29,829 nt of DNA from Isochrysis galbana. Lineage: Eukaryota > Haptophyta > Isochrysidales > Isochrysidaceae. Within the stretch, counting starts at the first letter, position 1. Every line of letters begins with the position of its first letter. The DNA lies in the NCBI GenBank assembly GCA_018136815.1, contig CM030940.1:3490500-3520328 (forward strand). Reading direction: 5' to 3'. Of the stretch, positions 10,283 to 24,926 are shown in pieces. The position numbers and the translations under genes were made by a program. The notes under the pieces were generated by a model. That model was not told the origin of the DNA, searched no databases, and was given only the letters and a program-made list of their open reading frames with translations.

Positions 10283-10989
10283 CCTACATGTGAAACACAG
10301 GAACAGTGTTTTTTTTCGGAGGCCCAAAACATATGTTTTTCGCTGTTTTATTTCGGGCGGCCCCCCTACCCCGCACATCTGTTTTTTACACTGTTTTTTT
10401 TCGACGGCAAAAAACATACTGTTTTTGCTGTTTTTTTTCTAAGTTTGGCTGTGTTTCACGCCTAGATGTTAAACACGGTGGGTTAGGTCTAGAAACACAC
10501 CAAAAACAGCTGTTTTTGGCTTTTTTGGAAACACGGTGAAACACAGTACCGAAAACAGCGGGTCATATATATATATATAGTAGCTAGTATAGTATACATA
10601 TATATTTATATCCATCTCCCGTAGGCTCACAGCTCACAGCTACCGGTAGTTCCTGTGGGAGTGTAATTGTAATAATTGTAACTGTCAAGCATAAGCATGA
10701 TTGTGATTGATGATTGATTGTCTTGCATCCAACTAGGTGCTAGGTGGTAGGTGGTGGTAGCTAGTGGTGTAGTGGTGCAGGTGGGAGGCCAGGCAATCAG
10801 GTGGCGGGATTGATTATGCTCTGGCTCTGGCTATGGCCTCGCTCGCACGCTCACTCACCGCGCGCCCGCAGCGCGCAACCCTCTGTTCCGGACATGGGGG
10901 TCTCCTAGAAACACGGTGAAAAACACTGTTTTTGACTTCCGTAGAAACACACTGTTCCTGTGTTTAACATCTAGGGTTTCACGTATAGG
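10283..10989. mobile_element. Non-autonomous DNA transposon A, 8-bp target duplication
   Basis: The left end CCTACATGTGAAAC (10283-10296) matches the reverse complement of the right end (10976-10989) at 12 of 14 positions. An identical 8-bp sequence GGCGGGGT flanks the element at 10275-10282 and 10990-10997. Both subterminal regions are packed with GTGTTT/AAACAC words. Longer inverted matches include 17 bp between 10293-10309 and 10949-10965, and 16 bp between 10461-10476 and 10960-10975. There is also a perfect 20-bp palindrome at 10500-10519. The middle (10561-10905) is low-complexity, with an (AT)n run. No transposase is encoded, so it must be mobilised in trans. An 8-bp duplication is typical of hAT and also of KDZ-type elements; the superfamily is not settled. 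Confidence 0.85.
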
Positions 10990-11146
10990 GGCGGGGTGGG
11001 TGGAGGGTGGAGGGAGGGGAGCGGAGGAGGGGACCGGCGCGCGCGCTCCATGTTCCATGACCCTATCTGTATAGAGAGAGTTACAATGTGACGATTCTAA
11101 AACTATCGTACAGTCGATAGTCCACTTTCCCGAAGGAACGCGAGCC

Positions 11147-11157
11147 GTCTATAAATA
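11147..11157 (+). promoter_or_regulatory. Candidate TATA box, coiled-coil gene
   Basis: GTCTATAAATA. The identical 11-mer occurs at 20978-20988 upstream of the tepsin gene, on the same strand as the gene that follows it. The site lies 525 bp upstream of the ATG at 11682, which would give a long CT/GA-rich leader. The alternative is a retrotransposon LTR promoter. Confidence 0.4.
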
Positions 11158-11439
11158 CACTTGGACGTTCTATCTTTCTCCTTGAGAAGTGTCTCGGGAG
11201 TCGAGGTCGAGGAACTTATAACTTGTACTCGCCTCTAAGAATAGGAGTACCCGCCGCCGCCGCCCCCCCGTCCCCGGCAGAGAGGCAAGACCACCTCCTT
11301 CCACCTCATCCACACTCTACTTTTCTATTGTACCTGCCCTTTTCTTTCCTCTCTCTCTCTCTCCCGCCGTCCCCCCCCATCCACAAGATCTCTCAGCGCC
11401 ACCCACCCCCACCCACCACCCACCCACCCCCGCGTTTCT

Positions 11440-11490
11440 CAGAGAGAGAGAGAGAGAGAGATAAAGAAGACAGAGAGAGAGAGATAAAGA

Positions 11491-11550
<60 letters not shown>
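11440..11550. repeat. (GA)n microsatellite with an interrupted unit
   Basis: Nearly pure GA dinucleotides, interrupted twice by ATAAAGAAGACA between 11460 and 11490, which is itself a small tandem duplication. It lies in the presumed leader of the coiled-coil gene. Confidence 0.95.
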
Positions 11551-11554
<4 letters not shown>

Positions 11555-11681
11555 CGCGGGCGGGCATGGCGCAAGTCGAGCGCGCGTGACTTCCTCCCTC
11601 CCTGCTCCCCTCCCCCCTCCCGCCTCCCAACCGCGTCCTCCCCTTCCCCCTACCCGTCGCCTAACCCTTCTCTTCCCTCCG

Positions 11682-16358
<4,677 letters not shown>

Positions 16359-17297
16359 CGCCACGTCCCGTCACACGTAGACGGCTGGGCGTGCGCGGCA
16401 TTGTCATCCACCTCGCGTTGCGAGGACGTGGCTCTAGGAAGCAACGACATGGCTATTGTGGAGGGGTGGGTCCATGCACGGCACCGCACGTGCGTGCACC
16501 GCAAGACGATCACTCCCGCCCATTGCCTATATAGTGCCCTCGCGCCCTTATTTGGTGCCCCTCGGTTAGGGCGGCTGGACAACCACAGCGACGTCGGCGG
16601 CGGAGTCGCTCTCACTCCTAGCGTCCCTCAGCTGTGCGCATATGGCGCATGGACAAGCTGGTTTTACTAGGCCCTGGCGAGAACTTCAGTGGTCAAACCT
16701 ACCAGGCCTACCCGAGTTCTCTCGGCGGGTGTTGGATATTGGAGATGAAGATGGCTCATTATGTGAATTCTGACATAAGGCAGGATGTTAATGAAAGTGC
16801 GCCCGAGTCCAATTCTGATTCTGACGACGGGGTGACTACAGAAAGAGGTGAAAGATCAACAGTAACGGACTTCGGGGGCGAGATCTCTAAGAAATGGGGG
16901 TCTTAGTTGCGATTATAACATTAGTAAAATCCGCCTCTCCGCAGCCGCCCATTGTAGAAAAAAACTGAAGATCCTGGGCGAACACCTACTACTACGGATT
17001 GGGTACTAACTACCTCTCCGCCGACACTACCCTTATTTCCCTTCCTCCACCTCCTTGACCTTACGAGAGAAATACGCGGGAAAAGAGAGGGAAAGTCGCG
17101 TTCCGTCAAAAGAGGGCCAGGTGATTTTTTTTACCCAGAATGCTTGTTTCTTTTTAGGTAGGAATGTCACAACAAGATAAAAAAAGTTGGACCCCGGATC
17201 CACACGTCGCTGGCGCTCTGCCAAACTACCCCTTTGTGCGCGGCGCGTGCGCATAGCAACTCCCCCCCCCCCCCCCCCCACACACGGTAACCCCCAG
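16359..17297. other. Intergenic region after the coiled-coil gene
   Basis: Composition drops from very GC-rich to more balanced DNA. An open frame from ATG 16649 to a stop at 16904-16906 (85 residues, with an acidic Ser/Asp patch) is present but has no recognisable domain. A C-run lies at about 17263-17279 and is followed by CACACA. No gene is supported. Confidence 0.5.
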
Positions 17298-17753
17298 CTA
17301 CGCAGGCTGAGTTTTCATCTTTTTCGTCTTTTTCTCACACCCCTCATCCTCGATCCTATTGTCGATGTTGTCGTTCTGCTGACAGGCGACGATGTCGCTT
17401 GGCTGATCTCCGCAGCCGGCGCGAAGGGAAGAAGAAGGCCTGGAGCGTCCGACGCACAGTTCTCGTTCTTCTCTTCTCCTCCTTCTTGCCCACAGGCCCG
17501 GAGTCCTCGTCGGTGGTGGTGGTGGTGGCCTCCTCGGTCGGAGAAAGGGCCTCCTCCTCAGTATCAGGAACGCGAACAGGCTCCGTCTCCTCCGCCGCGC
17601 CCTTGGAGCAGGAGGAGGAACGAGTCGGGCGAGCAGCGCTTGCGCTCGGCGTCCAGTCGACAGGTGGCCGTGTCTCGAGAGTCGAAGCCAGCGAGCAGGA
17701 GCACGAGAGGAGAGGACGGAGGACCGTACGGATGCGCGCCGAGTCGCCACCAT
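17298..17753 (-). CDS. Doubtful short ORF with an Arg/Ser-rich N-terminus
   Basis: The ATG at 17753-17751 starts a 151-residue frame whose first 45 residues lack acidic residues and are rich in Arg, Ser, Ala and Leu, like a mitochondrial targeting peptide. The rest is Arg/Pro-rich and then ends in an unlike tail, so if real it probably continues through an unrecognised splice site. Several overlapping frames on both strands are equally open here because the DNA has few stop codons. The leader on the minus strand is CT-rich, as for other genes in the window. I cannot choose between a gene start and chance. Confidence 0.2.
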   Translation of the reverse strand: MVATRRASVRSSVLSSRAPARWLRLSRHGHLSTGRRAQALLARLVPPPAPRARRRRRSLFAFLILRRRPFLRPRRPPPPPPTRTPGLWARRRRREERELCVGRSRPSSSLRAGCGDQPSDIVACQQNDNIDNRIEDEGCEKKTKKMKTQPA

Positions 17754-19197
17754 CGTGAGGAAGACGAGGGCGAGGAGAGAACTGGAGGGTGAGCGAGGAG
17801 GGAGGAGGGAGGCAGGGAGGAGCCTTCTCTCTCTGGTAGGTCGGTGAGAGGGAGAGGAGGGAGGGGGGGGGGGGGGCGGGGGGGGAGGAGACCAAAAGAC
17901 CAGACCAGCTGTTTACGTTAATGTTCTCGTCATATACTGTAATAATCCCCGGTCCCAGGGGGGTGCCCCCAAGGTTCCTGCCCGTCCTCCGCGCCCAGAG
18001 TTCCCCCGCGGAAAGAGTGAACGCACGGCGTGCATCTTCCTGAAAGTTGCTATGTTGCTATGCGCACGCACGGCGCCCCCGCGGGGGGCCCGATGCACAT
18101 CGCGCCGTGCCCATGCACGGCGTGCACAATGTGTTTGCAAGTCATCACACGTGCTCCGTGAGAAATATCTCTTAAACTGCACGTTTACGTAGTTGTCGGC
18201 CTTGGATGAAACGCAGGGGAAAATGTTGGCATGCGCACGAGCGGCGTCTCCGCGGGGGAACCGATGGTGCCCATGTGCACGGCGTGCACATTGGTGCAAG
18301 CAAGTCATCAAACGTACCCCGCGAGAAAAAAGTTGTTATGCCCACGCACGGCGCCCCCTAGTCTTTCGTTTAATTTTAAAATATTGCTGTATACATAACT
18401 ATGGACATTTGATCGCTCAATTCGACTGATGCCCCACAATTGACGGAACGACACCTGATGAGCAATGAGGCTGGCGAGCCTTAAGCAAACGCTCGGGGAG
18501 GAGTAGCTCCTGGGCGGCGATGGGCCAGAAAAGGGGGCGGGGGGGAAGGGGACGTGAGGTGACGATCCTATCGGAAGCGGACGGAATGCAGGCGCGATAC
18601 ACGGAGGGGGGGGGGGGCACCGGAGCGTGCGACGACGGAGAGGGAGTCGCGCGGGGGCAAACCCTAGCATGGCGGGGCAAAAGTACAAAGGGAGGTGTAC
18701 AGACCCTCCCTACCCCCAACAGAGATCATCCCGCTTTCTACTTTCTATATTCATCAGAGTTTTCAATCTCTCCCATGCCGGCCCGCATGTCATCTGACAC
18801 CCTCGAGGGCCCGACCCCCGTGCTGTGCTCCAACGCCCAACACAAGGCTATTGCTATTGCGCATTTATTGATATTCTGCAGCCTTTGGCCATTAGCACTA
18901 TCACATCCGCCTCCACCGTTGGGCTAGGACCTTGGCGTGGGAGTCGTGCTGGGAAGCGATACGATTCACGGGGGCTGACGCAAGAAAGCACATTTTACAT
19001 CTTTCCCGTGGTCATGGTGGCGAACGCGAGATATGAATTGGATTCACTTGCTGCAGGCCATGGCGTGGCCGCCGAATGCACCAGAGGCTGCTCTGCCACC
19101 GCGCATCCCGGTATTCACATACTGCACGGCCAAGCAAACTGCGCTGGTGCGTCACTTTTCTGCCGCACGCACCGCACCGCACAATCATCTCTCAATC
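17754..19197. other. Intergenic region with G-runs and degenerate repeats
   Basis: A long G-rich run lies at 17861-17887, another G-run at about 18605-18617, and a degenerate tandem repeat at about 18050-18357. The remainder (18360-19197) has open frames on both strands but none with recognisable protein features. Confidence 0.5.
18052..18357. repeat. Degenerate tandem repeat, about 171-bp spacing
   Basis: Related units start with ATGCGCACG at 18060 and 18231. Both continue through a GCACGGCGTGCACA block, then CAAGTCATCA, CACGT or AACGT, and GAGAAA. A partial third unit begins at 18338 (ATGCCCACGCACGGCG), and GCACGGCGTGCA also appears once just before the first unit, at about 18014. Units are diverged, so the array is old. 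Confidence 0.7.
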
Positions 19198-20121
19198 TCA
19201 TGGCGCGGGCAAAGTTAGTGTGACCGCGCGACCGCTAGCCAGCCGTCTGCGCACGCAGCGGGCAAACGACTCGGAGCAGCCGCTGTCGAAGCGGTTCCGC
19301 ACGCGTGAGAGCACTTGCTGCATGCTCCAGCCTCTCCCGGCCTCCTCATACTCCGTCCTCAGTGCGGCGGCCACCTGCTCCGACGAGAAGGAGCAGCCTT
19401 GGCCGCGCGAGGTGTGATCAGCGGCGACACATGTGTGCCGTGTGCAGAGCAGCGTACATATGAAGTGCCCTTTGGCGGCCGGCGGCGGCTTTGGGTCGAT
19501 AGTGTGCTGCTCTATGCCGTCGATGGGCTCGCCATTGGCAACAACGACTGCCAGCTCGGAGCGGCGAAAGCGGCCGGTCGCCTTTTGACACTGAGCAACA
19601 AATGGGCATGCGCCACCGCGGACTGCGTCCGCCCACGCCTTGGCTCGCGCTCCGCGCTGGCCCTTGCCCTCGGTGGTGCCCTTGACTACGTGCCATGTAC
19701 TGCGACAAATGAAAGCGGCCGAAGTCTGCCCATGGTAGCCATTGAAGACAGCAGTGACGGGCCGCCACCCATTTCCCGCAGCAGTGGCACACGCAGCCCT
19801 CACTGCCACGTCAAACTCGTCGATCGTCAGGTAGGCACGGCCGAGCGTGAGTACCGCCTCAAGCGAGGCGGCCGCCGGCCCGTATGTCATGGCAGCTGCC
19901 ACTGGAGCGTCCACACGCAGCAAGGGCGGCACATCCCCTGCCCCTGCCTCAACCTGCTCGTACATGGCTTGCGCCACCTCAATACCCTCCTCCTCTCTTT
20001 CCTTCTCCTCCTCCCTATTGTGCTGCCTCTCCTCCTCCCTCTCTCCCTCTTCCCCCGCCTTCCCCTCTGCCTCCTGCTCCTCGTCCGCCTGCCTCTCCAC
20101 TGGAGAGCCTTCCGCCGACAT
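19198..20121 (-). CDS. Putative DNA-binding protein with MuDR/WRKY-GCM1-like zinc region
   Basis: A 307-residue single-exon frame from an ATG at 20121-20119. Residues 8-50 are very acidic. Residues 92-290 resemble the N-terminal DNA-binding part of MULE (MuDR) transposases. These have an LTIDEFDVAVRAA helix, cysteines C139 and C172 (CPF), a HxC pair (HTC, H229/C231), and then a helix-rich stretch ending in a WSMQQVLSRVRNRF segment and a basic RRR. This order, with C...C...HxC, is that of WRKY-GCM1/FLYWCH-type fingers. The long insertion between C178 and H229 is unusual. No DDE transposase core follows before the stop, so it may be a domesticated transposase fragment acting as a transcription factor, or a truncated element. 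Assignment rests on motif spacing only. Confidence 0.6.
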   Translation of the reverse strand: MSAEGSPVERQADEEQEAEGKAGEEGEREEERQHNREEEKEREEEGIEVAQAMYEQVEAGAGDVPPLLRVDAPVAAAMTYGPAAASLEAVLTLGRAYLTIDEFDVAVRAACATAAGNGWRPVTAVFNGYHGQTSAAFICRSTWHVVKGTTEGKGQRGARAKAWADAVRGGACPFVAQCQKATGRFRRSELAVVVANGEPIDGIEQHTIDPKPPPAAKGHFICTLLCTRHTCVAADHTSRGQGCSFSSEQVAAALRTEYEEAGRGWSMQQVLSRVRNRFDSGCSESFARCVRRRLASGRAVTLTLPAP

Positions 20122-20977
20122 CCTCTCCTCTTCCCCCCTGGTCCCCTACCCCCCCTTCCCTACCTCCCCTTCTCTCGCTTGCTCGCTGCTCCGCCCTCGT
20201 CTTCTCAAACTTCAGAATCGCAGCGCTGCCGGCCTCCTGCCCCCCTCCCCCCTCCCCCTTCTCTCCCTCTGCCTGAGCCAAGGGAAAGAGAGAGCGATGA
20301 GAGAGAGGGAGAAAGAGAGGGAGAGGGAGGGGGAGGGGCGGGAGGGAGCGAGCGAGAGGGGTGGGGGGGGCGGGCGGGGCGGGGGAAGAGAGAGAGAGAG
20401 AGAAAGGAAGTAAAGAAGTAAAGTATCTTCTGGAAGCCCAACCCCAAAAATAGTACAATACGGAAAGGGGGGGGGGAGGGGCTCTCGAGCGTTCTGGGTC
20501 GGGGGGACGGCCTGGCCTTCGAGGGAGCATTCTGGGCTTACGCTCGGAACGATACTGTCTGACACCGGAGACCAGAGCTCCCGAACGCAACACGCAACAC
20601 GCAAAAATACCAACTGAATCTGAAGATTCGGGCCAACGCCTGTATTACCTGTATTGTATTGGTATATTGGTATTGGTATTGGGTTGGCTATGAGCTATGA
20701 GCTATATGACGTAAGCTTTGCTTATAATTTGGGGTTTATCGGTTTATCATGTGTGATTTATTATCTGCGGCTGAGGCTCTTTCCAAATGGTGGTCCGTGA
20801 ATAGGAATAGCTAACAGTGTTGTGTAGATCAATGATGACATCGTGCGGCTAGCACTCGTGACGGCGATTCAGTGACTCCAGACAAGGGCGACGTTGCCAC
20901 ACGCAGAGTAGAACTCAGATATCTACAACAAAACACCTTCAGATTAAGTCGGAGAGGCGTGAAGACAATCTATATCA
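20122..20977. other. Divergent intergenic region between the minus-strand gene and tepsin
   Basis: Next to the minus-strand gene lie C-rich and CT-rich tracts (20122-20275) and then GA-rich tracts (20280-20410). A G-run follows at about 20466-20476, then AT-richer DNA with TATTGG repeats (20650-20690) and a GAGCTAT duplication (20690-20705). TGTTGTGTAGAT (20819-20830) and ATCTACAACAAAACA (20921-20935) form an imperfect inverted pair. No gene is seen. Promoters for both neighbours probably lie here. Confidence 0.5.
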
Positions 20978-20988
20978 GTCTATAAATA
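20978..20988 (+). promoter_or_regulatory. Candidate TATA box, tepsin gene
   Basis: GTCTATAAATA, identical to the 11-mer at 11147-11157. It is followed within 50 bp by a long purine tract that would lie in the leader. The distance to the ATG at 21860 is 872 bp, which is long unless the leader is spliced. Confidence 0.35.
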
Positions 20989-21037
20989 GAAAAGGAGCCG
21001 TGTGAGAGAGATTCTGTGCGGACTGAGAGTATCTGAT

Positions 21038-21298
21038 GTGCCGGGGGGGGGGGGGGGGGCGGGGGGGGCGGGGGAGGGGGGGAGAGGGGGGACGAGGTGG
21101 CGCGCGGAGGGGGAAGAGAGAGAGGAGAGAGAGAGGAGAGAGAGAGGAGAGAGAGGGAGAGAGAGAGGGAGAGGGAGGGAGAGAGAGGGAGAGAGAGGGA
21201 GAGGGAGGAGAGAGAGAGGGGGAGAGAGTGAGTGAGGGGGAGAGAGTGAGTGAGGGGGAGAGAGGGAGAGGGGAGAGGAGAGAGAGAGGGAGAGGGAG

Positions 21299-21361
<63 letters not shown>

Positions 21362-21450
21362 AGAGAGGGAGAGAGGGGAAGAGAGAGAGGGAGAGAGGGG
21401 AAGAGAGAGAGGGAGAGAGGGGGAGAGAGAGAGGGAGAGAAGAGAGGAAA
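21038..21450. repeat. Long homopurine (GA/GGGA) tract
   Basis: About 410 bp almost free of pyrimidines on the + strand, opening with G-runs and continuing as GAGAGAGG variants, including a pure (GA)n run at about 21303-21356. Such mirror-like purine DNA can form triplex structures. It lies between the TATA-like site and the tepsin start. Confidence 0.95.
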
Positions 21451-21859
21451 ACTTTACGCCCCTCTCTCCCCCCGTCACCTGTGTTGGGGGGGGCGACTGC
21501 TCTAGGAGAGCCGCTCTCTCTCCCTTTCGTTTATTTCTCCTTCCACCTCCGATACCATAATGATGTCCAGAAAGAAACGCGAGAGAGGATAGGATGATAT
21601 CCGTAGAAGATAATGCTCTTTAGTCGTGTTAAGAACTGGTGTCCTGGCCCACCAAACTCTACCCGCCACCAAAACATCGAGGAACAGAGCTGTTTATTAC
21701 CTACTCTTACCTTCCTCCTTCCCTTCTCCTCATCCCTGCCGGCTCTCTCTCTCTTCTTCCCCCCCCTTTCCCGCTGGCGCTCTTCCCCCTCTGCCCCTCC
21801 CTCCTCTCCCCCGCCCTCTCTCTCTCCTCTTCCTCTTCTTCCCCTCGCCTCGACCCAGA
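21451..21859 (+). other. Tepsin 5' leader region
   Basis: No gene is seen. The region becomes strongly CT-rich from about 21700 to 21850, immediately before the ATG, mirroring the purine tract upstream. If both tracts were in one transcript they could pair. Confidence 0.5.
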
Positions 21860-24800
21860 ATGGACCGCTCCCTCGTCTCGCGCGCCACCTCCGACTCGGC
21901 CGAGCCCACGCCGGGCTACATGTACAATGAGATCTCCAGAATTACCTTTTCGTCTGCAGAGGCCTCCTCCTCTCTCCTCTCCTTCCTGCTGAAGCGGCTC
22001 TCACGGGGCGGCGCGAGCGTACACGTGAAGCTCAAGGTGCTCCGCGTGATCAAGCATTGCTGCGCTCACGGCCACCCCACCTTCAGGAGGGAGATGACGA
22101 GGCATACTGCAGAAATCAAGGAGTGCCTCGGTGAGAGGAGAGGGGGGGGTGGGGGAGAGGGGAAAGGGGGGAGGGGGGGGGCGGGGTTGGGAGGGAGCTG
22201 AGGGCAGGGAGGGGGCATAGGACTTGCAGAATGTGAATGCCAGGCGCAAGCGAGAGAGGAAAGGATCGGGAGGAGGAAATAGACTGGGAAGGAGAGACGG
22301 GCAGGAGTTAGGGTATGAGTTGTGTTGCAGAGCGACTAGCACGAGGGATCTGAGGGACGCCAGCGAGCGAGGCGCGCGCAACAGTAGGCGGGGCTCCGTC
22401 TCGCAGAGATACCGCGACCGCCCGGAGCGGTGGCAAGCGCAGAGGAGGAAGAGCGATCGCAGAGTAGCGGCTCTGCAGGGCGACTGTGATGTAGGGATGA
22501 AACGTGGCGATGCGGACGTGTTTGAAGGGAGGAGATGTGCCAAGCGGGGTTTGAGAGACAAAGGGGTGGTTCGGGATGCGCCGGCAAACACGACGAGCAT
22601 TCTGGAAAGCATATTGGGATGGCCAGTGGGCGGTGGCGCAAGCGACCAAAGTCGGCGACTTGCCTTGGTGCCCACGTCGCCCTGCTGAGCAACGTGCAGC
22701 TTGGTGCCCCTCACCCCGCCCGGCCACCTGCGCGGGCGCCTCGCAGGCCACCGCGGCACTGCGGACCCGCTCCACGGCGACGCGCTCAACAAGGCGGTGC
22801 GCGACGCGGCGCAGGAGACGATGGCCGCTATCTTCGACGCGGCGCCCGCGAGCGAGCAGTTGCAAAGCGCAGGGCGGATGCAGGGCTTCGGCAGCGACGG
22901 CGTGCCGGCGGGCGGGAGCGCGTCCATAGGCACGTACGGCGCACCCATCCCACCTGTCGGTGGGCTGGGCGGCGGCACGCTGGCGGTAGGGGGACTGGGC
23001 GGCGCAGGTGGCTATGCGCCCAAGGTCGAGACAGGTGCCTACTCGACCGGCCGGATGCAGGGTTTCGGTAACCCGACATTCGACCATCGACCGCAGGAGA
23101 CGTCCAAGCTGGAGAAGTTTGCCTCGTCGATGGCGACTGGCCTCAAAGAGGGCGTCTCAAAGATCCAGGCAAAGATCGGCAAGCTCAGTGAGGATGGGTA
23201 CGCATCACACGGCGGTAGCGCAGCGTTCAGCGGCGGCGGCTTCGGCGGTGGCAGTGGCACCTACGGCGGCGGCAGCTGTGGCGGCAGCCACAGCGGCTGC
23301 GGCGCGCCGGTGGGTGGCGGGTTTTGCGCGCCGGTGGGTGGCGGGTTTTGCGGCACCGGTGCTGGCGGGAACAGCGGCGGCAGCTTCGGCGGCTTCGGCG
23401 ATGGTGCGGGTTTCCAGCCGCCACCTGCAGCCCTGCCGGGTGCGACCTCATCGCCACACCGTGCTGGCCAGCCGGGTGGCGGCTGGGGCGCCGTTCCATC
23501 TCCGCTGCCGGCCAGCAATCCACCATTGCCGGTGTCGACTGCGCCGCCTGCCGAAGCTGCCGGTGAGTACGAGGCACGTCTCGTGGACGAGGTGACGGCA
23601 CCAGGCGGTGTGCGCGCCTCGATCTCACGTGAAGAACTGCGCAAGTTTGTTACCGCCGTCAAGTCGCTCGACTCGCGCGCCATTGCGGCGCTGCTGCAGG
23701 CGCGCCTTGAGGGCGCCGAGTGGCAGCGGCGGCTCAAGGCGCTGATGGTGATCGAAGGGCTTCTGAAAGAGGGCGATGACGCCGTGCTTGGCCACTTCCA
23801 GAAAAATGTCGGCTGCATCCAGGCACAACTCGGCTCGTCACAGGCATCGCTCAAGGAGAAAGCACGCAAACTACTCGACTTACTTGGCGTCGAGCACGCA
23901 CCCGCGCGGACGAGTAGTGCCTCGACGGCTAGCGTGCCGCCGTCCGCCGCGCGGAGTGCTGAGCCCCAACCCCAGCTACTCGACTTGGGCGGCGACGAGC
24001 TGCCATCCCCGTCCCTCGCCGCTGATAACTCCACCCTATTCAACGGGCTGACGGTGGACACGGCCCCAGGATCGAGTAGCGCAGAGGCTTCGCTCTTTGG
24101 TGGATTACAACTTGCCACACCGGCACCCGCGCCTGCGCCACTGCCGCCGGATGACCCGTCCGACATGTTTGCTGGACTCGCGCTCTCGGCGGAAGAGGGG
24201 CCTGCGGAGCCGCAACCTGCAGCGCTGGCGCCTCCGCCGGTCGCAGTCCCGTCAGCCGAGGCGGCGACGCGGGCGGCCGCCGGTGCGTCGCCGGACGGTT
24301 TGAGCGAGCTCGAGATGATGTTGGCTCAAACGCCTCCATCGCCTGCCCAGCCCGCACGTAGCAGCCCAGCCGCCGCCAGCAGCCCCGGCGGCGGTAAAGG
24401 TCTAGCGGGCATGAAGGCCAACAGCCCCGCCGGGCAGGTAGCGCCCGGCTTCGCGACGGCGCAGCAACAGATGGCCATGATGCAGCAGCAGATGGCCATG
24501 ATGCAACAGCAGATCCTTCAGCAGCAGCATATGCTCCGCATGGGGGGAGGCATGCAACCAGGTGCGTCTAGCGAGTTCAACCGCCCGAGTACAAGATAGC
24601 GCCGGGCCCACCGCTGCCACACGAAGCGGGCTGTGCGCGTACCAGCGGAATGACCCACTCTTCCCCTTGCACGGGCAGGCATGGGCGCACCGAGGATGAT
24701 GGCGGGCCCGCGGCCCGGCATGCCGATTGGAATGATGCCGCAGATGGGAGTGCATGCCGGACCGGCGTGTGTGCCACCGATAATGGGAGTTGGCGGCTCG

Positions 24801-24926
24801 AGCAAGCCAATCAGCCTCGACGGCGCCGATGGCTCGAATGGCGCCTTTTCGTTCGTGAACGGCTCGAACAACGACGCCTTCGACTTTGTGGGCGCGGAGC
24901 TCTCAAAGAACAAGCGCGCTTTGTGA
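21860..24926 (+). CDS. TEPSIN: Tepsin/MTV1-like AP-4 accessory protein (three exons)
   Basis: Exons are 21860-22130, 22747-24561 and 24679-24926, all joined in phase 1, giving 777 residues. Residues 1 to about 120 are an ENTH domain with the tepsin/MTV1 signature: FRREMTRHTAEIKECL before the first junction and HRGTADPLHGDALNKAVR right after it. RMQGFG occurs twice (near 134 and 193), as in plant homologues. A Gly-rich stretch follows, then a VHS-like helical domain at 384-471. The motifs STLFNGLTV (519-527), SLFGGLQL (539-546) and DMFAGLAL (563-570) match or resemble the AP-4 beta-ear binding motif [GS]LFxG[ML]x[LV]. GAFSFVN (750-756), near the C-terminus, resembles the epsilon-ear motif S[AV]F[SA]FLN. 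The expected role is in AP-4 coats at the trans-Golgi network. Confidence 0.93.
22131..22746 (+). other. Tepsin intron 1
   Basis: GT-AG, 616 bp, donor CTCG|GTGAG and acceptor CCTCGCAG|GCC. This acceptor is the one that keeps frame and restores the ENTH sequence; the nearer GTGCAG at 22694-22699 would break the frame. The intron starts with a G-rich run. Confidence 0.9.
23307..23354 (+). repeat. 24-bp in-frame duplication in tepsin exon 2
   Basis: GCGCCGGTGGGTGGCGGGTT plus TTGC is present twice in tandem, encoding APVGGGFC twice in the Gly-rich linker between the ENTH and VHS-like domains. Confidence 0.85.
24562..24678 (+). other. Tepsin intron 2
   Basis: GT-AG, 117 bp, donor CCAG|GTGCGT and acceptor CGGGCAG|GCATG. 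Splicing in phase 1 joins the Gln/Met-rich segment to the last 81 residues, which carry the epsilon-ear-like motif. If retained, translation stops at 24597-24599 and that motif is lost. Confidence 0.88.

Larger units (their letters stand above)
10998..11681 (+). other. Upstream and leader region of the coiled-coil gene
   Basis: No gene is seen here. The region holds a purine-rich stretch (10998-11030), a short inverted repeat ACTATCG/CGATAGT at 11102-11121, a TATA-like site at 11147-11157, a CT-rich block (11340-11375), a GA-rich block (11440-11550) and a second CT-rich block (11585-11680) that runs up to the start codon. The stretch 11075-11222 has some LTR-like character (begins TGTATAG, contains a TATA box) and could be a fragment of an LTR. 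Confidence 0.5.

Noticed and set aside
11072-11085. 14-bp match TAGAGAGAGTTACA with 26982-26995
   Set aside because: It consists mostly of GA repeat and does not extend, so chance is the simpler explanation.
16649-16906. 85-residue ORF with an acidic Ser/Asp patch
   Set aside because: There is no domain, no leader pattern like the other genes, and it is short; it is kept only as a note in the intergenic entry.
19315-20421. 368-codon + strand frame overlapping the minus-strand gene
   Set aside because: Its product is low-complexity Leu/Pro/Arg from repeat tracts, while the minus frame shows conserved-looking Cys/His spacing and an ATG start.
20819-20935. Imperfect inverted pair TGTTGTGTAGAT / ATCTACAACAAAACA as transposon ends
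   Set aside because: The match needs gaps and I found no flanking target duplication.
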